Positions 46,945 to 55,552 of a stretch of 64,000 nucleotides of DNA are shown piece by piece. Below the pieces are notes generated by a model. The model searched no databases. It had not been told where the DNA came from and saw nothing but the letters and a program-made list of their open reading frames with translations. The stretch covers positions 124,001 through 188,000 of the forward strand of contig NZ_JACCJY010000006.1 in assembly GCF_014596085.1 (NCBI RefSeq). Reading direction: 5' to 3'. Each line of letters begins with the position of its first letter. Position 1 is the stretch's first letter. A program made the position numbers and the translations under genes. The DNA is from Azospirillum tabaci. GTDB taxonomy: Bacteria; Pseudomonadota; Alphaproteobacteria; Azospirillales; Azospirillaceae.

Positions 46945-48075
46945 ATGTCGTCGTCCAGTCTAACCGTCCAGGGCCTCGCCAAGCGCTACGGCGATTTCGT
47001 GGCGCTCGCCCCCACGGATCTCGTGGTCGCCGACGGTGAATTCCTGACCCTGCTCGGCCCGTCGGGCTCGGGCAAGACGACGTTGCTCAGTCTGCTCGCC
47101 GGGCTGGTTCCGCCCGATGAAGGAATCGTGCGCATCGGCGCGCAGGACGTGACCTACGCCCCGCCCTACGAGCGCGACATCGGCGTGGTGTTCCAGAACT
47201 ACGCCCTGTTCCCGCACATGACGATCGCCGAGAACATCGCCTTCCCGCTGAAGATGCGGAAGATCCCGGAGGCCGAGGCGAAGAAGCGGGCGCGCGAGGC
47301 GTTGGAGATGGTCCACCTGCCGCACATCGCCGGGCGTTACCCGCGCGAGCTGTCGGGCGGCCAGCAGCAGCGCGTCGCCCTGGCCCGCTGCATGGTCTAC
47401 AAGCCGTCGATCATCCTGATGGACGAGCCGCTGGGTGCCTTGGACAAGAAGCTGCGCGAGCACATGCAGCTGGAGATCAAGCATCTGCATCGCGAGCTGG
47501 GGACGACCGTCGTCTACGTCACCCACGACCAGGAAGAGGCGATGACGATGTCCGATCGCATCTGCCTGATGAATTCCGGCCGCATCGAGCAGCTGGGCAC
47601 GCCGGCCGACCTCTATTTCCGCCCGCGCACGCTGTTCGTCGCCGACTTCCTCGGCGAATCCAACCTGCTGCCGGCGGCCCTGGGGCCGCGTCTGGGCGAC
47701 GAGGCGGAGATCCGGCTGGGCAGCGCCGGCATTCCGGGCCGCGCGCTCGCCAACGGCCAGGATCTGCCGCCGGGATCCTCGGTGCGGGTGATGGTGCGGC
47801 CGCAGAACCTGAGCATCGCCCGTCCTTCCGGCGACGAAACGGCCGTGATGGGCCGGGTGTCCGACGTGATGGTCACCGGCAGCCTGACCAAGGTCTACAT
47901 GCAGCCGCTCGACGCCGCCCTGCCGCCGCTGGTCGCCGCCTTCGCCACCCGCAACGAGGCCGAGGCCATCCGCATCGACGACGTGCTGGCGCTGTCCTGG
48001 GACAGCCGCGACGCCGTGGTGATCCCGGACCGCGCCCCCGCCGCCGTTGCCGGAATCGCGGCCAAGGCGGCCTGA
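46945..48075 (+). CDS. ABC transporter ATPase (PotA-like)
   Basis: A 376-residue ATPase for the same importer. Walker A GPSGSGKTTLLSLLAGL, the Q loop VFQNYALFPHMT, the signature LSGGQQQRVALARC, Walker B IILMDEPLGALDKKL and the H loop YVTHDQEEAM are all intact. The C-terminal TOBE domain (about 285-360, RVMVRPQNLSIARP) is typical of importers. GAGGAG precedes the ATG at 46945. One base separates its stop from the permease start. Confidence 0.95.
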   Translation: MSSSSLTVQGLAKRYGDFVALAPTDLVVADGEFLTLLGPSGSGKTTLLSLLAGLVPPDEGIVRIGAQDVTYAPPYERDIGVVFQNYALFPHMTIAENIAFPLKMRKIPEAEAKKRAREALEMVHLPHIAGRYPRELSGGQQQRVALARCMVYKPSIILMDEPLGALDKKLREHMQLEIKHLHRELGTTVVYVTHDQEEAMTMSDRICLMNSGRIEQLGTPADLYFRPRTLFVADFLGESNLLPAALGPRLGDEAEIRLGSAGIPGRALANGQDLPPGSSVRVMVRPQNLSIARPSGDETAVMGRVSDVMVTGSLTKVYMQPLDAALPPLVAAFATRNEAEAIRIDDVLALSWDSRDAVVIPDRAPAAVAGIAAKAA

Positions 48076-48076
48076 C

Positions 48077-49861
48077 ATGAGCGACCAGATCATGACCATG
48101 TCCCACGCCGCCCCCCGGCGCGCCGCCCCACCGGCTTGGCGCAAGCCGGTGCTGATGGGCGCCCCCATCGTCCTGCTCCTCACCGTCTTCCTGGTCTTCC
48201 CGGTCGGGCAGCTTCTGGCGCTCAGCGTTTACAACGGCCAAGGCTTCACGCTGGCGCCCTACCAGCAGCTCTTCTCGTCCAGCCTCTACGTCACCGTGCT
48301 GTGGATCACGCTGAAAATCTCGCTGGCGACGACGCTGGTCTCGGTGGCCGGGGCCTACCCCATCGCCTACCTGATCTCCGTCGCCAAAGGGCCGGCGAAG
48401 AGCCGCCTGATCTTCTGGGTGCTGCTGTCCTTCTGGACCAGCTTCCTGGTGCGCGCCTTCGCCTGGGTGATCATCCTCGGCCGCAACGGCGTCATCAACG
48501 GCACGCTGATGTCCCTGGGCATCACCGACCGGCCCATCGACCTGCTCTACGGCTTCGGCTCCGTGCTGGTCGGCATGGTGCACGCCATGCTGCCGCTGGC
48601 GGTGATGACCATGCTCGCGGTGATGGAGAACATCGACCGCACCCTGCCCCGCGCCGCCAGCACGCTCGGCGCGCGCCCCGGCACCGCCTTCTGGACCGTC
48701 TATTTCCCGCTGTCGCTGCCCGGCGTCGCCGCCGCGGCGATCATGGTCTTCGTGTCGGCCATCGGCTTCTTCATCGTGCCGGCCCTGCTCGGCGGGCGGC
48801 GCGAGACGATGATCACCCAGCTCATCATCGACCAGATCCAGCAGACGCTGAACTGGGGTCTGGCGGGCGCCATCTCGGTGCTGCTGCTGACGGTGGTGCT
48901 GGCCGTGTTCGTGCTCTACGACCGCGTCTTCGGCTTCGCGACGCTGACCGGCGAGACCGCCGGGGCCACGCACAACCGCGACACCGCCATGCGGCGTCTG
49001 GGCGGCCGGGTGCTCGGGCTGCTGGGTGCCGCGAGCGACGCCCTGATCGGCCTGTTCCCGCGCCGCCGCCCGCGCGGCACCGGCGAGACGCCATCCACCG
49101 CCCTGCGGACGGTGGTGTGGGCGATGCTGGTGCTGATCAGCCTGCCGGCCTTCCTGATGATCCCGCTGTCCTTCGGCAAGGCCGGGCTGGCCTGGCCGCC
49201 CACCGGCTTCTCCCTGCAATGGTACGAGCAGCTCTTCCAGTCGCCGCTGTGGATGCAGGCGCTGACCCGTTCGCTGGTGGTGGCCTTCGGAACCGGCCTG
49301 CTGTCGATGGCGATCGGCGTGCCGGCGGCCTTCCTGATGGTGCGCAGCCGCATGCGGGCCAAGGGCGCGATGCTGGCCTTCATCCTGTCGCCGGTGATCG
49401 TCCCGCGCATGATCATCGCCGTCGGCATGTTCTACCTGTTCGCTCAGATGGGGCTGGTCGGCACCATCCTGGGTCTGGTGATCGGCCACACGGTCGTCGC
49501 CGTCCCCTATGTGGTGATGACGATGACGGCGGTGCTGCGCAACTACGACACCCGGCTCGACCTCGCGGCGCAGAGCCTGGGCGCCCGTCCGCTGGCCGCG
49601 CTGCGCCACGTCACCTTCCCGATCCTGGGGGCCGGCATGCTGTCGTCCTTCCTGTTCGCCTTCGCCACCTCCTTCGACGAGCTGACCATCTCGCTGTTCT
49701 CGTCGGGCGGTCTCAGCGCCACCCTGCCCAAGCAGTTCTGGGACGAGGTGACGCTGCAGGTCTCCCCCGTCATCGCGGCCGTGTCGACCGGTCTCCTCGT
49801 CTTCGTCGCGGTGCTGATCTACGCCGCGGACCGGCTGCGCCGGCGCAGCCTGGCCTCCTGA
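48077..49861 (+). CDS. Fused double-permease of an ABC importer (PotB-PotC like)
   Basis: A 594-residue inner-membrane protein with two homologous permease halves in one chain. The first half (about 25-300) has an EAA-like loop at AASTLGARPGTAFWTVYFPLSLPG, cut by the central Gly; the second (about 345-590) has AAQSLGARPLAALRHVTFPILG. Each half has about six helices, and a basic linker joins them (FPRRRPRGTGETP). In most polyamine-type importers the two permeases are separate proteins. The ATG at 48077 is 1 bp after the ATPase stop. No frameshift or stop separates the halves. Confidence 0.92.
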   Translation: MSDQIMTMSHAAPRRAAPPAWRKPVLMGAPIVLLLTVFLVFPVGQLLALSVYNGQGFTLAPYQQLFSSSLYVTVLWITLKISLATTLVSVAGAYPIAYLISVAKGPAKSRLIFWVLLSFWTSFLVRAFAWVIILGRNGVINGTLMSLGITDRPIDLLYGFGSVLVGMVHAMLPLAVMTMLAVMENIDRTLPRAASTLGARPGTAFWTVYFPLSLPGVAAAAIMVFVSAIGFFIVPALLGGRRETMITQLIIDQIQQTLNWGLAGAISVLLLTVVLAVFVLYDRVFGFATLTGETAGATHNRDTAMRRLGGRVLGLLGAASDALIGLFPRRRPRGTGETPSTALRTVVWAMLVLISLPAFLMIPLSFGKAGLAWPPTGFSLQWYEQLFQSPLWMQALTRSLVVAFGTGLLSMAIGVPAAFLMVRSRMRAKGAMLAFILSPVIVPRMIIAVGMFYLFAQMGLVGTILGLVIGHTVVAVPYVVMTMTAVLRNYDTRLDLAAQSLGARPLAALRHVTFPILGAGMLSSFLFAFATSFDELTISLFSSGGLSATLPKQFWDEVTLQVSPVIAAVSTGLLVFVAVLIYAADRLRRRSLAS

Positions 49862-49910
49862 TCCGCGCCAGCACGGACACTCCACCTCTTCGCACTTCCA
49901 AGGATACATC

Positions 49911-50831
49911 ATGCTCGATGCCACCAAACTCCGCGGCATTCTGCCCGCCACCCCGACGCCGGTGACCGCCGACGGCACCATCGACGTCGCCGCCTCGAAG
50001 GCGCTGTTCTCCTGGCTGAACCGCCAGGGGATCGACGGGGTGGTTCCGCTGGGCGGGACCGGCGAGTACGGCGCGCTGGCGCGGGCCGAGCGCAACCGCT
50101 TCGCCGCGCTGACGGTCGAGGCGATGGCCGGCAAGAAGCCGGTCATCGCCGGCGTGCTCGACACCGGTTATCACGACGCCCTGGCCGCCGGCCGCGACTT
50201 CGCGGCGGCCGGCGTGGACGGGCTGCTGGTCCTGACGCCCTACTACACCAACCCGACCCAGGCCGGCATCCGCGACTACTTCCTGCGCTACGCCGACGAG
50301 TCGCCGGTGCCGATCCTGATCTATGAGATCCCCTACCGCACCCGCATCGCCGTCGACCCGGAGGTCCTGCACGAGCTGTCGCGCCACGAGCGCATCGTCG
50401 GCATGAAGGCCTGCAACACCGACATGTACCATTTCCTGCGCACGATGGCCGGGCTGGACCCGTCCTTCGCCATGCTGAGCGGCGAGGACACGCTGTTCCC
50501 GCTGCATGTGGCCGCGGGGGCCAAGGGCGGCATCGTGGTCACGGCCAACCTCCTGCCGCGCGCCTGGCGCCTGGTCTTCGACCTCGCCTCGTCCGGCAAG
50601 ACCGCCGAGGCGCTGGAGGTTCACCGCACCCTCATCCCGATGATGAACCTCGCCTTCGCCGAGACCAACCCCGGCCCGATGAAGTCGGTGATGGGCATGA
50701 TCGGCGTGAACGCCCCGGCGATGCTGCCGCCGCTGCGCGAACCGCGGCCGGAACTGCGCGAGGCGCTGAAAAGCGAACTGTCGCGTCTTCTGGCCACCTA
50801 TGAAGGGCTGCCGGCGGCCGCCGTGGCCTGA
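49911..50831 (+). CDS. Dihydrodipicolinate synthase/NAL family lyase
   Basis: A 306-residue TIM-barrel protein. The family sequence LPATPTPVTADGTIDVAASK is followed by PLGGTGEYGALARAER, the tyrosine motif YEIPYRTRIAV and the Schiff-base lysine in IVGMKACNTD. In place of the lysine-biosynthesis GTTGE it has GTGEY, typical of catabolic members. It should form or cleave a C-C bond of a 2-oxo acid, releasing or adding pyruvate. With the dehydrogenase and importer of the operon it suggests catabolism of a 2-hydroxy/2-oxo acid. Its end lies 85 bp before the IclR gene. Confidence 0.88.
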   Translation: MLDATKLRGILPATPTPVTADGTIDVAASKALFSWLNRQGIDGVVPLGGTGEYGALARAERNRFAALTVEAMAGKKPVIAGVLDTGYHDALAAGRDFAAAGVDGLLVLTPYYTNPTQAGIRDYFLRYADESPVPILIYEIPYRTRIAVDPEVLHELSRHERIVGMKACNTDMYHFLRTMAGLDPSFAMLSGEDTLFPLHVAAGAKGGIVVTANLLPRAWRLVFDLASSGKTAEALEVHRTLIPMMNLAFAETNPGPMKSVMGMIGVNAPAMLPPLREPRPELREALKSELSRLLATYEGLPAAAVA

Positions 50832-50916
50832 CCGGTGGCAACGCTTGCGCGTGGCATCCGGCGCACCGGATGCTATGCGTAGGCGAACGATGCCGACGAC
50901 GCGAGGACGAGCACCG

Positions 50917-51801
50917 ATGAAGGCCGGAAAGACCACCATAACGGGCGGCGGAACGGGCGGCATGGCGGACGACGACGGCCGACGGGCCGACGATGGGCCG
51001 GCCGTGAAGCCGAAGGCGGACCCGCGCGCGTCGTCGCTGTTCGTCGGCTCGACCGAAAAGACCTTCCAGATCCTGCACGCCTTCGACGGCCCGCACCGGC
51101 AGATGCCGCTGTCCGAGATCGCCAAGGCGGCGGGCCTGGACCGCAGCGCCGCACAGCGGCTGGTCTACACGCTGGAGACGCTGGGCTATCTGCGGCGCGT
51201 CCACGGCACGCGCAACTACGCGCTCAGCCCGAAGCTGCTCCAGTTCTCCTACAATTACCTGCGGGCGAACGAGCTGATCGAAAAGGCGTCGCCCTATCTG
51301 CTGGAGATCAGCCGCAGCGTCGGCGAGACCGCCAATCTGCAGGAGCTGGACGGCCACGAGATCGTCTTCGTCGCCCGCTTCCCCGGCCGGCATCTCGTGA
51401 ACATCGACATCATGGTCGGCAGCCGGCTGCCCGCCTATTTCACCGCGTCGGGCACCGCCATCCTCTCGCGCCTGTCGGAAGAGGAGCAGGAGGAGATCCT
51501 GGCCCGCACCGATCTTCGTCCGCTCACCCCTTTCACCGTGAACGACCCCGGCCGCCTGCGCGCCCGTGTGCAGGAGGCGGCGGAAAAGGGCTACGCCGTG
51601 GTGACCAACGAGACGGTGATGGGCGACATCTCGGTCGCCGCCGCCATCACCGACGAGCATGGGCACGCGGTCGCCGGCCTGAACATCTCCGTCCCCACCA
51701 CCCGCTGGACGCCGGAGACGGCCGAGCAGGAACTCGCCCGGCATGTGCAGGTGGCGGCGACCTCGATCTCCGTCAACAAGTTCGCCGGCTATCCGCGGTA
51801 G
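50917..51801 (+). CDS. IclR-family transcriptional regulator
   Basis: A 294-residue regulator. After a disordered N-terminus of about 45 residues, the winged helix-turn-helix contains LFVGSTEKTFQILHAFDG, LSEIAKAAGLDRSAAQRLVYTL, split in the middle, and YLRRVHGTRNYALSPK. The GAF-like effector domain (about 120-290) ends VAATSISVNKFAG. It is the last gene of the FAD-oxidase/ABC/lyase operon and is its likely regulator. The ATG at 50917 gives a long N-terminus; a later ATG at 50962 is possible. A 15-bp hairpin follows its stop. Confidence 0.9.
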   Translation: MKAGKTTITGGGTGGMADDDGRRADDGPAVKPKADPRASSLFVGSTEKTFQILHAFDGPHRQMPLSEIAKAAGLDRSAAQRLVYTLETLGYLRRVHGTRNYALSPKLLQFSYNYLRANELIEKASPYLLEISRSVGETANLQELDGHEIVFVARFPGRHLVNIDIMVGSRLPAYFTASGTAILSRLSEEEQEEILARTDLRPLTPFTVNDPGRLRARVQEAAEKGYAVVTNETVMGDISVAAAITDEHGHAVAGLNISVPTTRWTPETAEQELARHVQVAATSISVNKFAGYPR

Positions 51802-51827
51802 CGGCATCCGGCGGGCGTTTCGCCAAC

Positions 51828-51861
51828 ACCGTCATCACCGCCACAAGGCGGTGATGACGGT
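51828..51861. terminator. Perfect 15-bp hairpin after the IclR gene
   Basis: ACCGTCATCACCGCC (51828-51842) and GGCGGTGATGACGGT (51847-51861) pair exactly around ACAA. It is followed by ATCGATCC rather than a T-run, so it may be a rho-assisted or mRNA-stabilising end. Confidence 0.65.
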
Positions 51862-51900
51862 ATCGATCCGCGGATAGGCCGCGGGTGAAATGCTCGTGGG

Positions 51901-51937
51901 CCCGGATGCCGGCCCGGATGCCGGCCCGGATGCCGGT
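51901..51937. repeat. 12-bp tandem repeat CCCGGATGCCGG x3
   Basis: Three exact copies in a row directly before the left end of the IS630 remnant. The unit length equals that of the array at 3001, but the sequence differs. Confidence 0.85.
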
Positions 51938-51944
51938 GGGTTGA

Positions 51945-52473
51945 CACCAAGTCCTGCGGATTGCGAGTCATGCAGCGATTGCCGGAGGACCGTGCCGCGT
52001 GATTCACCGGAGAGACCACGGCGACGAGGTCTCCCATGGCCGCTCCGGTTCCACTGCGCAGCGATTACGATGCCAAGGCAAGGGCGCGCCCCTGTCGCTG
52101 CCGCGCTGCACGAGCGAGGCGATGGCGTTGCACCTGGAGGAGATCGCCCGCGCCGTGGCGCCCGGCGCCCATGCCGTCGTGCTGCTCGATCAGGCCGGCT
52201 GGCACACCTCGGCCAAACTGCCGGTCCCCGGCAACATCACCCTGCTGCCGTTGCCGCCGAAGTCGCCCGAGCTGAACCCGGTGGAGAGCATCTGGCGGTA
52301 CATGCGCGGTAACAGGCTCCCCAACCGGATCTTCGCCTCCTCCCAGGACATCATGGATCACTGCTGCTACGCCTGGAACGCCCTCCTCGAGCCACCCTGG
52401 ACCATCATGTCCATCGGTCTGCGCGCGGACTGCGCGACTGGGCGCATCGGTCATGATCCGCGAGCCTTGGTAT
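51945..52473 (+). mobile_element. IS630-family remnant (about 530 bp, internally deleted)
   Basis: The interior encodes the start and the C-terminal DDE half of an IS630 transposase. The ends share imperfect terminal inverted repeats: the left reads ACCAAGTCCTGCGGAT...TCATG, and the right, reversed, ACCAAGGCTCGCGGATCATG. IS630 elements are about 1.1 kb, so roughly half is missing. The remnant follows a tandem-repeat array and cannot move by itself. Confidence 0.72.
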
Positions 52474-52475
52474 AA
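52036..52475 (+). pseudogene. IS630 transposase, deleted and frameshifted
   Basis: The first 13 codons (MAAPVPLRSDYDA, from 52036) match the usual IS630 N-terminus and then run out of frame into the C-terminal half, which reads on in another frame. That half has the catalytic Asp in HAVVLLDQAGWHTS and the Glu in SPELNPVESIWRYM, with the family ending YNAWNALL-like text (CCYAWNALL). The DNA-binding middle and the first catalytic Asp are absent, so the protein is inactive. Confidence 0.75.
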
Positions 52476-52580
52476 TTCAGGGTGGAGGAGTTTCAGGGGA
52501 GCAGGTCAGACGTTCGGTCAGGCCTGACGCGTTGCTGCCGACAACGTCAACTCACTCCCATCGGTGTTGGTCCGAAACGC

Positions 52581-52612
52581 AAAAAGCCCGTCTCTTGCGA
52601 GACGGGCTTTTT
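52581..52612. terminator. Strong bidirectional terminator
   Basis: AAAAAGCCCGTCTC and GAGACGGGCTTTTT pair exactly around TTGC, with A- and T-runs on both sides. It lies between the IS630 remnant and a 13-base match to a tRNA-fMet 3' end. No intact gene now ends at it. Confidence 0.93.
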
Positions 52613-52620
52613 GGTGATGT

Positions 52621-52641
52621 TGGTTGCGGGGGCACGCAACC
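52621..52641 (-). other. Possible 3' remnant of a tRNA-fMet gene, or a small hairpin
   Basis: Read on the minus strand, 52633-52621 gives GCCCCCGCAACCA, the exact 3' end of many bacterial initiator tRNAs, followed 8 bp later by the strong terminator, the layout of a real tRNA-terminator pair. The rest of the tRNA is missing. The same bases also form a hairpin (GGTTGCG/CGCAACC), so chance is possible. Confidence 0.35.
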
Positions 52642-52703
52642 GCCTTTGTTTGCTCCTCTCGGCCACTCACCTCCCTCTAAAACGGTGCAGGTAGTTGAGC
52701 ACG

Positions 52704-53984
52704 CTACGGCAACGCCTCTGCGGAACTACGGTCCAGCCTTTCGCGGCTGGCCGCGAGCGTGGCGGGGTTGAGGTCACCGTGCTTCGCCGCGTCCATGGCA
52801 CAGGTCATGGCCCGATAGAATTGCGCGCCGTCGAACGCGATAAGCAACAGATCGACCCCGGCGTTGAGCGCCTCCTCCACCGCCCGGCACAGGCCGTATT
52901 GATAGACGGGCGCCATGACCAGATCGTCCGTGACGACCAAACCGTCGTACCCCCAGTCCCGGCGGATCACCCCGTCCACCACACGTTGCGAATGGGACGC
53001 CGGGCGGTCGGGATCGACGGCGCTCAGGATCACATGGCCGACCATCAGCAGCGCCTGCGGGTTGCCCGCCAGAACATGACGGAAAGGTCTCCAATCCGTG
53101 GATTCCAGCGTTTCACGGCTGTCCCCGATGGCGGCTCGGAAATGGTGGATGTCCGTGCCGACGCGGCCCAGGCCGGGGAAGTGCTTGACGGTCGGCTGGA
53201 CGCCGGTCTCGGCCAGCCCGTCGGCGTAGGCGGCGGCAACGTCCCCGACGACCGCCGGGTCCCCTGAGATCGCCCGCCGCGCGATAAGGCTGTTGAAATC
53301 CAGCGGGTCGGGCGCCCTATCGGTGCGGAGGTCGAGCACCGGTGCGAAGTTGATCGTGACGCCGAGCGACCGCAGGTCCCGGCCATGGTCGCGGCCCAAG
53401 GCGCGCGCGGCGGCGTGCCGCTCGTCAGGCGGCAGGCCGGCCAGCGCGGAGGGGGCCGGGCGGTTGGGAAGCCACGGCGACAGTTTCGACACGATCCCAC
53501 CCTCCTGGTCGGCGGCCACCCGCAACGGGGGGAGCCCGACGTGCCGGCGGATGTCCTGCAACCGGCGGATCTCGTCGCGCAACTCCTCCGCCGTCCGCCC
53601 GGCCAGATTGCGCCGCGAGACGAAGATGCCGCCGATCAAGCCGCGCGCGGCGAGCCCTTCGACCTCCTCAACCCGTTCGTAACCGACCATGAAATGCCGG
53701 CCCAGTTCGGACACCACCGCCTCCGGAGCCGACAGGACGGAGGCCTTGCGCAACTGGAAAGCCCCCTCCGCCCCCAGCACCGCCAGGGGAACCGCGGCCC
53801 AGAGCGCCAGCATCGCCACCCGTCGCCTGACTCCGCGTCTCAGCACGATCAGCAGACCGCAAAGCCCGGCCACCGCGATGACCGGACCCGACCCGCCGCG
53901 CACCGCCATCAGGTAAGGGTCGTGGATGTTGGCCCCGGCGGCGACCAGCAGCAGGCCAAGGCACCAGCCGATCGCGCGGCTCAT
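52704..53984 (-). CDS. Membrane-anchored glycoside hydrolase family 3 (NagZ-like)
   Basis: A 426-residue protein. Residues 1-85 hold about three hydrophobic segments (WCLGLLLVAAGANI, VIAVAGLCGLLIVLRR and VAMLALWAAVPLAVLG), which are absent from cytosolic NagZ. The GH3 domain follows, with RVAADQEGGIVSKLS, INFAPVLDLRTD, the NagZ signature KHFPGLGRVGTDIHH and the nucleophile Asp in GLVVTDDLVM. NagZ removes N-acetylglucosamine from anhydro-muropeptides during wall recycling; this one would act at the membrane, on the periplasmic or cytosolic side. Its ATG overlaps the creD stop (ATGA), so it is coupled to the Cre envelope-stress system. Confidence 0.85.
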   Translation of the reverse strand: MSRAIGWCLGLLLVAAGANIHDPYLMAVRGGSGPVIAVAGLCGLLIVLRRGVRRRVAMLALWAAVPLAVLGAEGAFQLRKASVLSAPEAVVSELGRHFMVGYERVEEVEGLAARGLIGGIFVSRRNLAGRTAEELRDEIRRLQDIRRHVGLPPLRVAADQEGGIVSKLSPWLPNRPAPSALAGLPPDERHAAARALGRDHGRDLRSLGVTINFAPVLDLRTDRAPDPLDFNSLIARRAISGDPAVVGDVAAAYADGLAETGVQPTVKHFPGLGRVGTDIHHFRAAIGDSRETLESTDWRPFRHVLAGNPQALLMVGHVILSAVDPDRPASHSQRVVDGVIRRDWGYDGLVVTDDLVMAPVYQYGLCRAVEEALNAGVDLLLIAFDGAQFYRAMTCAMDAAKHGDLNPATLAASRERLDRSSAEALP

Positions 53985-55333
53985 CCTTCGCCCACCCGCC
54001 AGTCCACGCGCTGGGTCACCGCCATCACCGCGGACAGGACCAAGAACAGCGCGACCGACCCCACCAGCAGCGAATACGTCTCCAGACTGAGGAGCACATA
54101 GAGGAACCCGAACAGGCCGCCCAGCGCCGTAGCGAAGATTGCTGCCGGGACCATGCGCCGGGTGACCGCCGCGGTGTAGAGCGACGCCTGGGTCAGGACG
54201 AAGGCGGCACCGATCCAATAGCCGGCGGCATAGCCCAACGGTTCGGCGAAGGACACCAGCAGAAGGGGGAACAGCGTCACTGACACCCCCAGCAGTCCGT
54301 ATTGGATCGTGTGGATGCGCGCCACCGACAGAAGTTCGATCAGCCCATAGACGGTGAAGGACAACACGACGAAGAGGATGCCGTACTTCGACGCGCGATG
54401 GATCATCCGGTAGGTGGGAACCGCCTCCAGCAGGTCGACACCGACGGAGGGCCCGCGCATTTCCGTCGATGTCTCGGACAGCCGGGACGAGGTCCAGAGC
54501 GGCGGCTGGGCATAATCCACGCTTCGCCAGCGCGCCTCGAACGCCGCGTCGGTGACGGTCGAGTCCGTCGGCAGCGCCGTGCCGACAAAGCTCGGCGTCG
54601 GCCAGGGCGCCGTGACGACCGCTTCGGCCTTCCGCCCTATCAGGACGTGCCGGAAGGAGCCGGTTCCGCGGAGCGTCACGGTCGCCTGGAACGGCGTCTT
54701 GCCGGCTGTGGCGGGAAGCACCCCCATTGGGGGCTTGGCCACCAGAAGAGCGCCCCGGCATTCCTCGGCAAGGATGTCCAGTTCGCCGCAGTTGCGCCAC
54801 GCAACCGCCGCCCCGTCCCAGGCCGCATGGTCGCCGGCCGTCATGCCGGCCAGATCCGACGCTTGCAGCAACAACAGGCTGTCCTTCCAGAGAATCGTGG
54901 CGCCCTTCCCGACCCGCGCCTCCACGTTGGATTGCGACGGCATGGAAAAGGTCCCGGCCATCTCGACCGATGCCGTGTAGACAGTGGCGGAGAACAGGCC
55001 GCGCGCCTTCCGTTCGGGGACCAGTTCGACCTTCGTGGACAAGGTTTCGGGCGCGATCTTCAGATAGTGGCGTGAGAGTCCGCTGGCATCGACGTAGGGC
55101 ACCACCAGGACCGGCGCCTGCACGGTCTGGTCCGGCCCCCAGCTTTTCATGAAGTCCGCCCGCAGGCCGCCCTGACGCGCTTCGCGATCCCCGATGATCG
55201 CCGAGATCGGCCACCCCGCTGCCAGCGTCGCCAGCAGAAGCAGGGCGATCTGACCGACCTTGAGGGAGCGGCGGTCAGGCGGCCGCGGCGGCGCGGCGGG
55301 GTTCGGCATCGGCGGTTCGGGTGGGGTGCTCAA
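53981..55333 (-). CDS. creD: Inner-membrane protein CreD
   Basis: A 450-residue inner-membrane protein. One N-terminal helix (VGQIALLLLATLAAGW) precedes a large periplasmic domain (about 60-300), then five or six helices follow, starting with KYGILFVVLSFTVYGLIELL and with HTIQYGLLGVSVTLFPLLLVS, cut in the middle, the CreD hallmark. CreD helps cells keep the envelope intact and is a main target of CreBC. The TTG at 55333 is chosen because AGGAGAG stands 7 bases before it; an ATG at 55309 has no ribosome site. It is divergent from creB and overlaps the GH3 gene. Confidence 0.9.
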   Translation of the reverse strand: MSTPPEPPMPNPAAPPRPPDRRSLKVGQIALLLLATLAAGWPISAIIGDREARQGGLRADFMKSWGPDQTVQAPVLVVPYVDASGLSRHYLKIAPETLSTKVELVPERKARGLFSATVYTASVEMAGTFSMPSQSNVEARVGKGATILWKDSLLLLQASDLAGMTAGDHAAWDGAAVAWRNCGELDILAEECRGALLVAKPPMGVLPATAGKTPFQATVTLRGTGSFRHVLIGRKAEAVVTAPWPTPSFVGTALPTDSTVTDAAFEARWRSVDYAQPPLWTSSRLSETSTEMRGPSVGVDLLEAVPTYRMIHRASKYGILFVVLSFTVYGLIELLSVARIHTIQYGLLGVSVTLFPLLLVSFAEPLGYAAGYWIGAAFVLTQASLYTAAVTRRMVPAAIFATALGGLFGFLYVLLSLETYSLLVGSVALFLVLSAVMAVTQRVDWRVGEG

Positions 55334-55552
55334 GCGGACTCTCCTGGAAGCGGGGCCACGAAGCGGCAGTGGGCGATGGGCGGCGGGCGATGGGCGGCGG
55401 GCAGCAAGCAGCCGGCCCAGCCGGGTTGTGCCGTCACCATGACGGGGCACCGTGCCGCGGCGATGACGCCGCCGTGCAACCAGCAAGGAAACTGTGTGCA
55501 GAACCCGTGCAGCTTTTCGGATAAGGTGGCGCCGCCCCTGCCCAAGACCGCC

